Shown: positions 26,330 to 35,558 of the stretch, piece after piece | Layout of the letters: each line of letters starts with the position of its first letter | Numbering within the stretch: position 1 is the stretch's first letter | The notes under the pieces: generated by a model | Told to the model about the DNA's origin: nothing | The model's database searches: none | The model's input: only the letters and a program-made list of their open reading frames with translations | Made by a program: the position numbers and the translations under genes | DNA from: Glutamicibacter sp002979865 | GTDB lineage: Bacteria > Actinomycetota > Actinomycetes > Actinomycetales > Micrococcaceae | Reading direction: 5' to 3' | DNA length: 64,000 nt | Assembly (NCBI RefSeq): GCF_050030965.1 | Contig: NZ_CP188297.1 | Coordinates: 2,046,001 to 2,110,000 of the forward strand

Positions 26330-26909
26330 CAGCAATTCTCGTATTTCCTTCATTCTGTCTCGTGAGCCGGCTTTCACGATCACCACAGGTAGTTGGGCAT
26401 GATCAGGAATCTCACAATGCGTCAAACCCCGAAATAGACCAGTTGGATCGTACCTCTTTGCGCTTCAGTCAGTTGGTAGAGAGCTTCGATCATGCGTTTG
26501 ACCTCATCAGGACGTACCGCTCTTCCCTGCAATGGTTGATACCTTGCTTAAGAGGTTTCAACAGCGATTCCCAGCACAGGTTTCGGGCGCTCTGAAGTGA
26601 AGCGGATCTGTCCAACGGCAGACTGGTGGACGATCTTCAGCAGCCAAGTTAGTGCGGTAGTTCGCACAGTGGCGAAGCCATCAACATGTCGTTAATCGTC
26701 TGAAAATATTCATTGTGCGGCTTCCTGCCTTTGGACTTCATCGCTCAGTTGACGGGCGTCAAAACCGAACACCCTTGGGACAAGTCCGCCATAAGGCTGC
26801 GTAGCTGCTTCATCTCCTTGTGCGGCTTGAAGCAAGAGAGCTTCATCCGGCGCTGAACAGTCGGTGATTTCGACTGCCCAATTCGGGATCTTGGGTTCAA
26901 CGACCCCAT
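26330..26909 (-). pseudogene. sigK: ECF sigma factor SigK, decayed
   Basis: Fragments of sigK can be read in different frames on the minus strand: 'EALLLQAAQGDEAATQPYGG' with 'LVPRVFGF' (region 2 start), 'LTWLLKIVHQSAVGQIRF' (region 2 end), and 'ALYQLTEAQRGTIQLVYFG' followed in another frame by 'PVVIVKARL' (region 4). Several frameshifts and stops make it non-functional. Loss of sigK together with rskA indicates that the regulatory pair was abandoned while the target-like fasciclin gene stayed intact. Confidence 0.75.
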
Positions 26910-27039
26910 ACCGTCAAGGACATTGCTCTCGTTCAGGGCAGTAGCTGCAGGTCAAATCTTGGGTAGACGGAAGCCAGGGAACGGCCCCCCAAATCGTGCA
27001 TCGCCCGTCCCCTGGCTTCTTCAGCTTGATGCTGTAGTA

Positions 27040-27735
27040 CTACTTCTTTGCCGGTGGCATCAGCACCGAATCAACGAGGTAAACGGTGGCATTGGCAGTC
27101 TGCACGCCACCGCAAATGACCTTGGCATCGTTGACCATCAAGTCATCGCCGCTGCCGCTGATCTTGACCTTGTCACCTTCAACGGTTTCCAGATCACCCT
27201 TCAACTCATCGGGAGTTATCTGGCCTGGGACCACATGGTAGGTCAGCACCTTGGTCAGCATGTCGGCATCCGACACAACAGCGTTCAGGTCTTTTTCTGA
27301 AATGGCCTTGAATGCGTCATCCACCGGTGCGAAGACGGTGAACTCATCGCCGTTGAGCGTGTCCACCAGATCCACGTCCTTGTTCAGCTCGCCCGAAACG
27401 GCCTTGGTGAGGGTGGTCAGCAACGGGTTGTTTGATGCTGCCACGGCTACCGGATCCTGGGCCATGCCAGCAACGGAGCCGTCACCTTCGGGCACTGCTT
27501 CTGCGTACGCCGCACATCCTGAACCAACAAGGTTGGCGGTTGGGTCCATGGCCGATTCGCTGGCCATTCCCGAATCCTCAGATGCTTCCGGGCTGCTAGA
27601 AGCCATGCTCGATGACGAACTTTCGCTGCTGGGAGTGGACTCGGCGCTGTTGTCCATCGAGCAGGCGCTCAATCCGAACGCGGCGACCGCGGCAATCGAG
27701 AGCAGTCCCACTGTCTTGCGCTGCATGGTTTTCAT
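27040..27735 (-). CDS. Fasciclin-domain surface lipoprotein
   Basis: A 231-residue exported lipoprotein. The signal peptide ends in a lipobox (AAFGLSAC), followed by a long Ser/Glu/Ala-rich linker (residues about 25-65). A single FAS1 domain follows: 'LLTTLTKAVSGELNKDVDLV', 'FTVFAPVDDAFKAI', 'LTYHVVPGQITPDELKGD' and 'ATVYLVDSVLMPP'. It resembles MPT70/MPT83-type proteins, which SigK controls in mycobacteria. AAGGAG precedes the ATG at 27735. The neighbouring sigK and rskA are pseudogenes, so expression must now use another route. Confidence 0.92.
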   Translation of the reverse strand: MKTMQRKTVGLLSIAAVAAFGLSACSMDNSAESTPSSESSSSSMASSSPEASEDSGMASESAMDPTANLVGSGCAAYAEAVPEGDGSVAGMAQDPVAVAASNNPLLTTLTKAVSGELNKDVDLVDTLNGDEFTVFAPVDDAFKAISEKDLNAVVSDADMLTKVLTYHVVPGQITPDELKGDLETVEGDKVKISGSGDDLMVNDAKVICGGVQTANATVYLVDSVLMPPAKK

Positions 27736-27893
27736 GTCGAACTCCTTACCTGGCGACCCCGTTGGGCCAGTTGGTTTTCCAAACCTCTTGGTTTGGGTTT
27801 TCACAGGGCATTCGGGGCAAAGCGCTTCGCGGATTGGAACTTATTTAAAGATTTTCTGTTCCGCACATTAGGGGCTCATATCATGACTGATTG

Positions 27894-29756
27894 CTAGCGC
27901 TTAGCCGAGGCATAGAGCTCGTTGACGAAGCCGTTTGCTCTCTCAAGAAACTTACTTCGCTTGAGTTTCAAAGTCGGTGTCAGCAGTTCACTGTTTTCCC
28001 CTAAATCGGTAGAAAGCATAAGAAACTCTTTGACTTGTTCACTTCTTGCTACCCGCTTATTGGCTGAGCTGACGGAGTCGAGGACGACTTGAAACAAGAG
28101 CCCGTTTCTAATCCTGTCAATTGACCCTTCTGTGCGAGGCTGAAAAAGGGATGCGTCTGTAATCCCTTGGCTAGAGGCCCACTGTTTGACTGCTTCCGGG
28201 TCAATCAGTACGAGGCATCCCAAGAACGGCTTACCTTCTCCAACCATTACCGCGTGGGCAATCAATGGCTCAGTTTCGACGTATCCTTCCCATATGCTGG
28301 GGGATATTGTCTTCCCTCCCGCAGTTACTATGACATCTTTGATTCTTCCCTTCAGCGTGATGCGCCCAAGGTTGTCCAAGGATCCCAGGTCTCCTGTACG
28401 GAAGAAGCCATCGGTGAAAGCGTCTTCGTTATCTTCGGGATTGGTATATCCAGCAAATACGCCGATTCCTTGTGCGAGCACCTCACCGTCGTCCGATATT
28501 CGTACAGTGGTCCCAGGCATCGGAACTCCCACGGTTCCAGACTTGATCGACCCGGGCATATTTCCCGTTAGCGGCGCTGTAGTTTCTGTCAGCCCATAGC
28601 CCTCGATTACTGGCAAGCCAATACCCCTGAAAAAGAGGGAAACTTCTCTATCTAGGGTTGCAGCTCCTGATAGCAGGTACTCAAGACGACCGCCGACTAC
28701 TTTTCTTAGACGCGAGTAGAAAATCCGATCAAAAATGAAATGTCTCATCCTAAGGCTAGGAGAAGCTTGCTTCGACGAACCGGTATCGTGTCCCTCAGCC
28801 ATCGCGCCCCACTGCGTTGCCGTGTCGCTGGCCCACTTCCAAATACGATTCAGGCGTTTCTGATTGGCGGCCTGTGCTGCGGAGTCTTGGATCTTCTGTA
28901 GCACCCGTGGCACTACTACGAGAAATGTGGGTTTGAGGAATTCCAAAGACGGTATTACTTCTTTGGGTTCTGAGAGATGCGCGATGCGCATCCCGTTAGC
29001 CAAACAAATCAGCTGTAGACCACGAGCCAGAACGTGGGCCATGGGAAGGAAAATAATCGTATTTCCTGTCTCCTTAACCACTTCAGTGTAAGCGGCAGCA
29101 ACATTGAGTACTAAGCCAACGAGGTTACCGTGCGTAATTAAAGCGCCCTTGGGTGCTGCCGTCGTTCCCGAAGTGTAGACGATAGTCGCTATCGTCTCTG
29201 ACGTTGCCAACAATCGTCGTTCTTCAACAGCACCATCGGCGATAGATTTCCCTTCGTCAACAAGATCCTCAAGATCGAGATCGTTCCGGGTGTCCATTGT
29301 CCAGATTCTCGACCCGCATATTCCCGCGCCACTTAGCCCGCGCTCGAGAATCGAGGCGTGGTCGGTGCTTCCAGCAACTATAAATTTTGGGGAGCAATCG
29401 GCAAGTATGGCTGTGACCTGATCAAGCGACGAAGTTTCATAAATAGGGACCACGACCGCACCTGCAAACCATGCCGCCATATCCACCTGAGCCCATTCGT
29501 AGCGTGTAGGTGACATAATCACAAGCTTGTTTCCAGGTTGCAGCCCACTAGCGATGAGCCCCTTAGCCAATGCCTGCACTTCGAGAAAAAATTCTCGAGT
29601 AGTTATTTGCTTCCAGGGGGCAGCAACGGGACCATCAGCAGATCGAACTTCGAATGCTATATGCTCAGGCGAATTCTTCAGGCGCTCCATCAAGAGATCG
29701 GTGGCATTCCTGTGCATGTGCGAAGTGGCCAATAGCGGCGTCGCAAATTTCCTCAT
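27894..29756 (-). CDS. Long-chain fatty acyl-CoA ligase (AMP-forming, FadD15-like)
   Basis: A 620-residue ANL-superfamily enzyme that activates fatty acids to acyl-AMP and then acyl-CoA. Motifs in order: 'YTSGTTAAPKGALITHGNLV' (P-loop), 'FLPMAHVLARGLQL', 'YLLSGAATLDREVSLFFRG', 'IEGYGLTETTAPLTGNMPG', 'FFRTGDLGSLDNLGRI' and 'LKGRIKDVIVTAGGKTISPS' with the hinge and the catalytic Lys region in the C-terminal domain. Length is normal for the bacterial FadD15/FAA1-type group. GGAAGGACG precedes the ATG. There is no operon partner. Confidence 0.93.
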   Translation of the reverse strand: MRKFATPLLATSHMHRNATDLLMERLKNSPEHIAFEVRSADGPVAAPWKQITTREFFLEVQALAKGLIASGLQPGNKLVIMSPTRYEWAQVDMAAWFAGAVVVPIYETSSLDQVTAILADCSPKFIVAGSTDHASILERGLSGAGICGSRIWTMDTRNDLDLEDLVDEGKSIADGAVEERRLLATSETIATIVYTSGTTAAPKGALITHGNLVGLVLNVAAAYTEVVKETGNTIIFLPMAHVLARGLQLICLANGMRIAHLSEPKEVIPSLEFLKPTFLVVVPRVLQKIQDSAAQAANQKRLNRIWKWASDTATQWGAMAEGHDTGSSKQASPSLRMRHFIFDRIFYSRLRKVVGGRLEYLLSGAATLDREVSLFFRGIGLPVIEGYGLTETTAPLTGNMPGSIKSGTVGVPMPGTTVRISDDGEVLAQGIGVFAGYTNPEDNEDAFTDGFFRTGDLGSLDNLGRITLKGRIKDVIVTAGGKTISPSIWEGYVETEPLIAHAVMVGEGKPFLGCLVLIDPEAVKQWASSQGITDASLFQPRTEGSIDRIRNGLLFQVVLDSVSSANKRVARSEQVKEFLMLSTDLGENSELLTPTLKLKRSKFLERANGFVNELYASAKR

Positions 29757-30306
29757 AGCTCGTCCTTCCGGGCAGGGTAACGGTGGATATCAAATACGGA
29801 CAGGACTAGCCTGCTGTGGACTACTTCTCGGTCAGGCGTCATTCAAGGTAGGCATTGTTGGGCGCTATCATCTCAGATAGGCAGCATAAGCAGGGACGAG
29901 GCAAGGTTCGCATAGCTTGGTTTCAAGCTTGTTTAGTGCGGGGCTTGAAGCCAAGCTATGCGTTCCGTTTCGACGTAACAACTAGTCAATCGAGATTAGA
30001 ACGGTTTTCGTCCAGCATTCAGAATGCTTGATTTGTTCAGTCCGGCCAATTAACAGGTCGTGAACAGTTCTGGGGACGAAAGCTGTTTCTGCGATCCTCC
30101 GCCAACAGCAAGCATCTCTTAGACGATAGCCCCGCGAAGAGATGCCATGAGAAGCGTCAAGCCGCGATTCCGTCAAAAGCTTTGGCTCACCCTGTGTCCA
30201 ATAGTATTGCCCGGTCCCAGAGAATATGATGAGGCGACTCTTGGATAAAAGTATCGCAGGATCACTGGATCGTCTCTGAGGGAAATTTAACGGAGGAAAC
30301 CTCATA
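29757..30306. other. Intergenic stretch with a long hairpin
   Basis: No gene recognised. It contains the inverted repeat at 29909-29962, and at its right end the promoter and the AGGAGG-like site of the DUF1295 gene. Confidence 0.45.
29909..29962. repeat. 20-bp-arm inverted repeat (hairpin)
   Basis: CGCATAGCTTGGTTTCAAGC (29909-29928) pairs with GCTTGAAGCCAAGCTATGCG (29943-29962) with a single mismatch and a 14-nt loop. It is not followed by a U-run. It lies about 150 bp upstream of the acyl-CoA ligase start and may be a mobile-element scar or a regulatory fold. Confidence 0.8.
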
Positions 30307-31176
30307 ATGAAGAGCAAGGAACGCAAGGCGCTGACCGCTATGCCTGTAGTGCTTCTGCTAGGTGTGCTGCTTGCATTGTCCGGTAGTGATGGCGGGATTA
30401 CATGGGGTTCGATGCCCCTCTTCGCTCTGGCTGTACTGGCGTCCTTTATAGCCCAATGGATCGCATTCATACCTTCATTCCTAAGGCAAACAGAGAGATT
30501 CTACGACCTGACCGGAACCCTGACCTATACAGCAGTCACATTGCTCCTGCTTCTCTTAGTCCCTGAAGTTCATTCAAGATCGCTGCTACTGGCATTCATG
30601 GTCCTGGCCTGGACTCTTAGGCTGGGAATCTTCCTCTTCAGCCGTGTCACTAGGGACGGCAAAGATGATCGCTTCGACCAGATCAAACCGTCTTTTATGC
30701 GGTTTCTCAGCGCCTGGACCGTTCAGGGTCTCTGGGTCTCTTTCACTGCTGCTACTGCTTGGGCTGCTATGACCTCGGAATACTCTAGTGAATTGGACGG
30801 ATTCGCACTGGTCGGACTCGTCATCTGGGCGATTGGGTTGGGTGTGGAAAGCCTAGCCGATCACCAGAAATCAATTTTCAAACGCGACCCGGAAAATCAA
30901 GGGAAATTCATCTCCTCCGGACTCTGGTCCAAATCTCGCCATCCGAACTATTTCGGAGAGATTCTGCTTTGGATTGGCGTGGCTGTTGTGGCCGCTCCGG
31001 CGTTGCAGCACTGGCAGTGGGTTGTGATGATCTCACCGGTATTCGTCGCCGTGTTGCTCATCAAGATCAGCGGAATCCCGCTGCTTGAAGCGAAAGCTGA
31101 ATCAAAATGGGGAGGCCGCGCCGACTATGAAACCTACAAGGAAAACACGCCGGTGCTTATTCCTAAGTTCTGGTAG
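30307..31176 (+). CDS. DUF1295-family integral membrane protein (steroid 5-alpha-reductase fold)
   Basis: A 289-residue multi-spanning membrane protein. The C-terminal motif 'SGLWSKSRHPNYFGEILLW' is the signature of the DUF1295/ICMT-steroid reductase superfamily, whose members reduce lipid double bonds or methylate lipid/prenyl groups with NADPH or SAM. The product is unknown. CGGAGGAAACC precedes the ATG. The gene is monocistronic. Confidence 0.88.
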   Translation: MKSKERKALTAMPVVLLLGVLLALSGSDGGITWGSMPLFALAVLASFIAQWIAFIPSFLRQTERFYDLTGTLTYTAVTLLLLLLVPEVHSRSLLLAFMVLAWTLRLGIFLFSRVTRDGKDDRFDQIKPSFMRFLSAWTVQGLWVSFTAATAWAAMTSEYSSELDGFALVGLVIWAIGLGVESLADHQKSIFKRDPENQGKFISSGLWSKSRHPNYFGEILLWIGVAVVAAPALQHWQWVVMISPVFVAVLLIKISGIPLLEAKAESKWGGRADYETYKENTPVLIPKFW

Positions 31177-31489
31177 GAAACGGTTTGCTGAAATAGTTGC
31201 TGATGCTCTCTAGACTCTGGCACTTCTAGAATTTGCTCTATGTGAAGTCGTCGAGATGCAAAACGAATCTAGACCAGATAAAGCGGGCTGCGCATCGTCG
31301 ACAGGCGTAGGTTGCCCTGCATCGCAGGTGACAGCGCGGGCCAACCTGGCCAGTGCGAATCTGCCAACCGGCCATGCTGGATAGTGGGTCTGATTGCCAC
31401 TGCGATGCTGAGCCTCGGAAATTTATGATGCTTCCGCCACTAATGCGTCGCTGGCTGATGGAACGAGAATTGTTGACCCGTTCGCTGCG

Positions 31490-32086
31490 GTGCAGAAGAA
31501 AACTCAAAAGACAGATGATCCGTACTGGGATCTGTTGGAGCCAAATGACGACGGATTGATGGCGCGTCTGCGAATACCGAGTATTGACGTAAAGATCCCG
31601 GTGTATCACGGTACCGCCGAAGATGTCCTTCTGGAAGGCGCAGGTCATCTTGAAGGCACAGCCTTGCCTGTAGGTGGACAAGGAACCCACGCGGTGATGA
31701 CCGGGCACCGCGGTCTACCGCAGGCAGCAATGTTCACCGATCTGGATAAAGTGACCGTAGGCGATGATATTGAAATCGATGTGTATGGCCAGACTCTGGT
31801 GTATCGCATCATCGATAGTTCCGTAGTACTCCCCACTGAAACGGCATTGCTCAGGCCGCAAGCAGGCCACGACCTGATTTCGTTGGTGAACTGCACCCCC
31901 GTCGGTGTCAACTCACACCGGATTATTGTCACGGCCGAACCTGTATTGCCAACTCCTGCAGATGCTGGGCAAAGTGTCGACTCTATTGGATTCCCATGGT
32001 GGGCCCTCGGGTTGGGGCTCAGCGCAACAGGTTGCCTATGGTATGTGTTCTATACCCGTTCTCAGAAGCCGGCCGCTAGAGTTTAG
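31490..32086 (+). CDS. Class C (pilus-type) sortase, 5' end out of frame
   Basis: A sortase catalytic domain with all key residues: His in 'VMTGHRGLPQAAMF', Cys in 'ISLVNCTPVGVNSHRIIV' and the Arg that follows; 'GTAEDVLLEGAGHLEGTALP' is typical of class C. A C-terminal membrane segment (WWALGLGLSATGCLWYVF) is present. The N-terminal part is odd: in-frame coding continues upstream of the GTG at 31490 (DASATNASLADGTRIVDPF) to a stop near 31410, while a hydrophobic segment (WIVGLIATAMLSLGN) is in another frame just before. The gene therefore probably has a frameshift near 31420, and the membrane-anchored N-terminus is lost. No pilin gene lies nearby. Confidence 0.8.
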   Translation: MQKKTQKTDDPYWDLLEPNDDGLMARLRIPSIDVKIPVYHGTAEDVLLEGAGHLEGTALPVGGQGTHAVMTGHRGLPQAAMFTDLDKVTVGDDIEIDVYGQTLVYRIIDSSVVLPTETALLRPQAGHDLISLVNCTPVGVNSHRIIVTAEPVLPTPADAGQSVDSIGFPWWALGLGLSATGCLWYVFYTRSQKPAARV

Positions 32087-32295
32087 AGATCTGTCCTCGT
32101 CGCAGCATGACCCCATTATCTGTGAATTTCACGGCTTCAAGATGTCGATTCGTATGGCCCGGGTCGAAAGCTCGAGACTGGAACCCACCGTTTTTCTAAT
32201 CTGTCTCACTACTAATGGCGCAAACGCGGCGCTACGCCATGGGTTACAACACATAGCTGTGAGAATCTCGGACCCTTGAGTTTCCGCGGATTTTT
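32087..32295. other. Left flank of the Tn402-like transposon
   Basis: A short stretch between the sortase and the transposon end without a recognised feature. Confidence 0.4.
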
Positions 32296-32304
32296 CACCG
32301 GGGG
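32296..32304. repeat. 9-bp direct repeat CACCGGGGG at the left transposon border
   Basis: It abuts the left terminal repeat exactly and recurs at 44379-44387, exactly abutting the right end at 44378. It looks like a 9-bp target duplication. Caution: sequence outside the right-type ends is partly conserved too. Confidence 0.6.
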
Positions 32305-32331
32305 TGTGATTGTTAACTTCGTTTGGCGGTT
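32305..32331. repeat. Left terminal inverted repeat of the Tn402-like transposon
   Basis: The 27-bp end begins TGTGATTGTTAACTTCG and ends TTGGCGGTT; TTGGCGGTT recurs at 32346-32354, 23 bp further in. Confidence 0.75.
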
Positions 32332-32354
32332 TCTGCGCACCTAATATTGGCGGT

Positions 32355-33167
32355 TCAACTGATTCCGATCACTAGCGTGGATCGCGCAGCTTCAACAACA
32401 TCATCGGTAATCGTGTCCAGCTCATTGATTTTCATGACTCGCTGCATCTGTGTGAAGAGTCGATCGATCAGCCGGAAATTACCGCGCGTGATACGGGCGA
32501 TCGCCGCGACAGCTTGCGTATCGGTGAAGTCCTCCAAGTCCAGAGTTTTTCCGAGGGCACGCCACTTTCGTTGCAGAACGAAATGCAGTTCATCCTGAGC
32601 AAGCGGACGGTACTCGTGAGCAAAACCAACACGGCTATAGAGCTGAGGATATCGACTGAACTGCTTTTCGATGCCAGGCATCCCAATCAGCATCAGCGCG
32701 ATATTGTTCCTGTCATACCTATCTCGTAGCACTTCTAAGGCAGTGGCGTTGAGTCGCTCCGACTCGTCGACGATGATCAGCTCAACATGCTTGTCTTGAT
32801 TCATCGGGCCCGTCGTGGCACCTAAAGTATCGAGATGTTGATGGATACAGATCGAGGTCCGGGTGGTGACCAGAGAGAGTTCATCCTTGATTTGCTTAGG
32901 CGTCGTCAGAACCCCTGGGGTGAAGAAGACGGTCCGCGTTTTGGCCAGATCCTTGTAGATCTGGAGGTCACTGTCCTCCCGTCGGCCCCATTCCTCTATT
33001 AACGCCTCGGCTTTCGGGCTCCAGTTGGCATAACGTTTAGCCGATAGGGTTTTGCCAATTCCAGCTTGTCCATAGCAGACCCCGATAGTCCGCTGCCGAC
33101 GCACCGCATTGGCGAACTCAGTGAAGCGGCGGTGCTCCTTCGTTGCGATAAAAGTTGTTGGTCCCAT
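32355..33167 (-). CDS. tniB: TniB-like transposition ATPase
   Basis: A 270-residue AAA+ ATPase of the TniB/TnsC/MuB class, the target-selector partner of the DDE transposase. Walker A is 'CYGQAGIGKTLSAKRYANWS', Walker B 'VELIIVDESERLNATALEVL', and sensor-like 'LMLIGMPGIEKQF'. Its ATG overlaps the stop of tniA (TAATG at 33167), so the two are translationally coupled. The stop lies about 50 bp from the left terminal repeat. Confidence 0.88.
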   Translation of the reverse strand: MGPTTFIATKEHRRFTEFANAVRRQRTIGVCYGQAGIGKTLSAKRYANWSPKAEALIEEWGRREDSDLQIYKDLAKTRTVFFTPGVLTTPKQIKDELSLVTTRTSICIHQHLDTLGATTGPMNQDKHVELIIVDESERLNATALEVLRDRYDRNNIALMLIGMPGIEKQFSRYPQLYSRVGFAHEYRPLAQDELHFVLQRKWRALGKTLDLEDFTDTQAVAAIARITRGNFRLIDRLFTQMQRVMKINELDTITDDVVEAARSTLVIGIS

Positions 33168-34675
33168 TACTCGTCCTCCGCGTAAGTGCGCAGCTTCGTT
33201 TTCTTGGTTCGGTGGACCGCCGGATCAGGCTGGGGTGCCTCCGTGGTTGGTTGCCCGGCCGGTAGAAATTCCGCGACGGTGGCGATTCGTTCATTGATTT
33301 GTCCGCGCAGCTGACGCTTTCGTGCAGAGCGTGCTTTCTGGATGTCCTTAAAGGTCATGATGGATCGTTCGTGCGTGGGATCCACAGCTTTGCAGATGTG
33401 CTGGCCACGATGAAAGACCTGAATCTCGGCAACGTCTCGCGGGTCGTAGCGAAGGATGACGGATTCTCCGACATAGGCAGCCAGCAAGGGAGATATGTAG
33501 CGTAGCCCTTGGAAGTGCACCCCATCGCGGTGGACGATTCGAGGTTTGGCGACCGTGAGCAGCAGCAGGTTCAGTTCATCGATGGATTCAGGCAGACGCG
33601 GCAACCAGCCGTTGCCCTGCCACGCTTTTTGAGGTGTTTCTTTGATCTCTTGGTGTTCACGCTGGTGGTAATTCTGCCCAATGAACTCACCTAGCGCCGT
33701 GTCCAGTTCACTAATCGATAGTCCGGGTTTGGGATTGCGTACGTTGTGCAAGTAACCCGGTAGCCGGGCCAAAAGCTCGGTATTCAACGTACCGAAGAAA
33801 CGCTCAATCTTTCCTCTGCCCTGTGGCCGGGCTACTGCAGAGAAAGTGATTTCGAAGTGCAGGTCTCTGGCGGCCTGCGCCATGTGGTGGCTCGTGAAAT
33901 CGGTTCCGTGGTCCACGTAGAGCACATCAGGGATTCCGCACATCGGCCAATCAGCTGTCTTTTTGGGCCAGATCGCCTCACGCAACGCCAATGCCGTATT
34001 CAAGGATGAGGGAGCACCGGTGAAGATCATGTACCCGCACAGGGCTCGCGAGTAATCATCCATGATCGTGGTGAGCCACGGGCGAACCGGCCGATGACCA
34101 GTGTCAAAAACCAGAATGTCGAGCTCGGTATGATCAGCCTGCCACACCGCGTTCGGACGTTCGGCGCGGCGGCGCCAGACCAGTTCGTACTTATCGCGGT
34201 ACACCGCCGCGCCTTGCTGCGCCAGTGTCATCATCCCGGGATCTATCTCGCCGACAATCGAGCGGATGGTTGAGTAGGAAACCGGTGCCCATCCCTGGTG
34301 GAGCGCCACCTTGTTAGCTTGCTGGTGGATGGCTGCCGTCGTCCTGGGCAGTTTAGCTAAGGCGAGGCCTTCGACCAGCTTCACGAAGTCGCTGGGCATC
34401 CGGCGTCCGCGTTTGCCCTGTGCCACCGGTTCCAGACCAGACTTCCCCTGGAGCTTGAAGCTCTGGTGCCATCGCTGCAGTGTCCTCAGGCCGATATGGT
34501 GTTCCTCAGCCAAGACCGTCAGCGGCACTCCGTCTTCGACGTGTTGCCGCAGTATTTCCCAGCGTGCCGTTGCCTTGATCAGGCCGCTGTAAGAGGTTCC
34601 TGCTTTCACGGTACTGCTGCCATTCTGGTTTTGTCCCAGCGGTGCGTCCCTGCGCGGTTCGCTTCGCCGGGACAT
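33167..34675 (-). CDS. tniA: TniA-like DDE transposase
   Basis: A 502-residue transposase with N-terminal HTH domains ('GVPLTVLAEEHHIGLRTLQR'), an rve/RNase H core and a C-terminal Mu-type beta domain ('DGVHFQGLRYISPLLAAYVG'). The DDE residues are in 'NAVWQADHTELDIL', 'LYVDHGTDFTSHHM' and 'GRGKIERFFGTLNTE'. Length is near TniA (about 560). It follows the resolvase by 6 bp and overlaps tniB by one base. The arrangement tniR-tniA-tniB is the Tn402/Tn552 type. Confidence 0.9.
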   Translation of the reverse strand: MSRRSEPRRDAPLGQNQNGSSTVKAGTSYSGLIKATARWEILRQHVEDGVPLTVLAEEHHIGLRTLQRWHQSFKLQGKSGLEPVAQGKRGRRMPSDFVKLVEGLALAKLPRTTAAIHQQANKVALHQGWAPVSYSTIRSIVGEIDPGMMTLAQQGAAVYRDKYELVWRRRAERPNAVWQADHTELDILVFDTGHRPVRPWLTTIMDDYSRALCGYMIFTGAPSSLNTALALREAIWPKKTADWPMCGIPDVLYVDHGTDFTSHHMAQAARDLHFEITFSAVARPQGRGKIERFFGTLNTELLARLPGYLHNVRNPKPGLSISELDTALGEFIGQNYHQREHQEIKETPQKAWQGNGWLPRLPESIDELNLLLLTVAKPRIVHRDGVHFQGLRYISPLLAAYVGESVILRYDPRDVAEIQVFHRGQHICKAVDPTHERSIMTFKDIQKARSARKRQLRGQINERIATVAEFLPAGQPTTEAPQPDPAVHRTKKTKLRTYAEDE

Positions 34676-34681
34676 GGCCGA

Positions 34682-35275
34682 TCACAGGCTCTTGACAGAG
34701 GCGGATTCTTGGCCCAAGTGGCGGTAGAACGTCGCGCGGCTCCAGCCAACCAGACGTGCTGCGTCTTCGGCGGTGCGTCCCCTGGCGCGGGCATCTTTGG
34801 CGATCGCGAGCTTATCGGCAATCACCACCGGGTCAGAGACCGGCCGGCCGAAACGGGTTCCGGATTGCCGGGCGGCAGCAATGCCGGCATTGACTCGTTC
34901 AACGATCAGCTCGCGCTCGTACTCGGCCAACGAGGCCAGCATGTTCAGCATCATCCGCCCGGTCGACGTGGCCGGGTCGATCCCATCGGAAATGGAGCGG
35001 ACATTCACCCCGCGCTCGCGCAAGAGGTTCACGGTGTTCAAAACATCGATCAGGGATCGCCCGAGCCGGTCTACTCGCCAGACCACCACGGTGTCCCCGG
35101 ACTGCGCGTACTCGAGCAGTTTCTTCATCCCGGGCCGCTCAATCGCGCTCCGGCTGCCGGACGTCACATCGGCGAACACGTCGCGTTTCTGCACCCCCGC
35201 TGCAGCAAGAGCGTCGAATTGCAAGGCCGCGTCTTGGCTCGAAGTGCTCACTCGTGTGTATCCCAAATGCCTCAC
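34682..35275 (-). CDS. tniR: Serine resolvase/invertase family recombinase
   Basis: A 197-residue small serine recombinase: catalytic Ser in 'LGYTRVSTSSQDAALQ', 'DTVVVWRVDRLGRSLIDVLN', 'TGRMMLNMLASLAEYERELI', then an HTH 'DAARLVGWSRATFYRHLG'. The start was placed at GTG 35275, which begins the family N-terminus; the frame is open another 32 codons upstream without homology. It resolves cointegrates at the res site presumed to lie upstream (35276-35440). Confidence 0.92.
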   Translation of the reverse strand: MRHLGYTRVSTSSQDAALQFDALAAAGVQKRDVFADVTSGSRSAIERPGMKKLLEYAQSGDTVVVWRVDRLGRSLIDVLNTVNLLRERGVNVRSISDGIDPATSTGRMMLNMLASLAEYERELIVERVNAGIAAARQSGTRFGRPVSDPVVIADKLAIAKDARARGRTAEDAARLVGWSRATFYRHLGQESASVKSL

Positions 35276-35440
35276 CTGCCCAGTGTGACTCAAAAACCCC
35301 TGTGCGGCAAGCAGGTAAGACGTTTTACGTTGGGACGAGTTTATAAGACAAATACAGCCCGCGTTTTCCAAGTATTTGATGAGACAAGTTTCTACTCTAG
35401 GTAGCGTCTCAAAAAGCTTTAGGTTTTCAAGACGCCTCGC
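35276..35440. promoter_or_regulatory. Presumed res site of the resolvase
   Basis: The region upstream of the resolvase holds imperfect dyads: TGAGACAAG (35379) with GCGTCTCA (35404), and GCGTCTCAAAA (35404) with TTTTCAAGACGC (35423). Half-sites of the TGAGACGTCTTG type recur in the palindromes that lie just outside the right-type transposon ends. Confidence 0.6.
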
Positions 35441-35558
35441 GACCGTCAGCGGTTGGTCTGACCGCTTTCCCCTGTTGGTAGGTGCGCCACTGCGGCTGTA
35501 GTGCAGCGAACACCTGAGATTGAATCACCCGAAGTCCTCTGCTTCAGGTGGGTTTCGC

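Noticed and set aside
32160..32200. tRNA-like GGTTCCAGTC motif on the minus strand
   Set aside because: The arms do not pair into a T-stem and no acceptor or anticodon stem is present.
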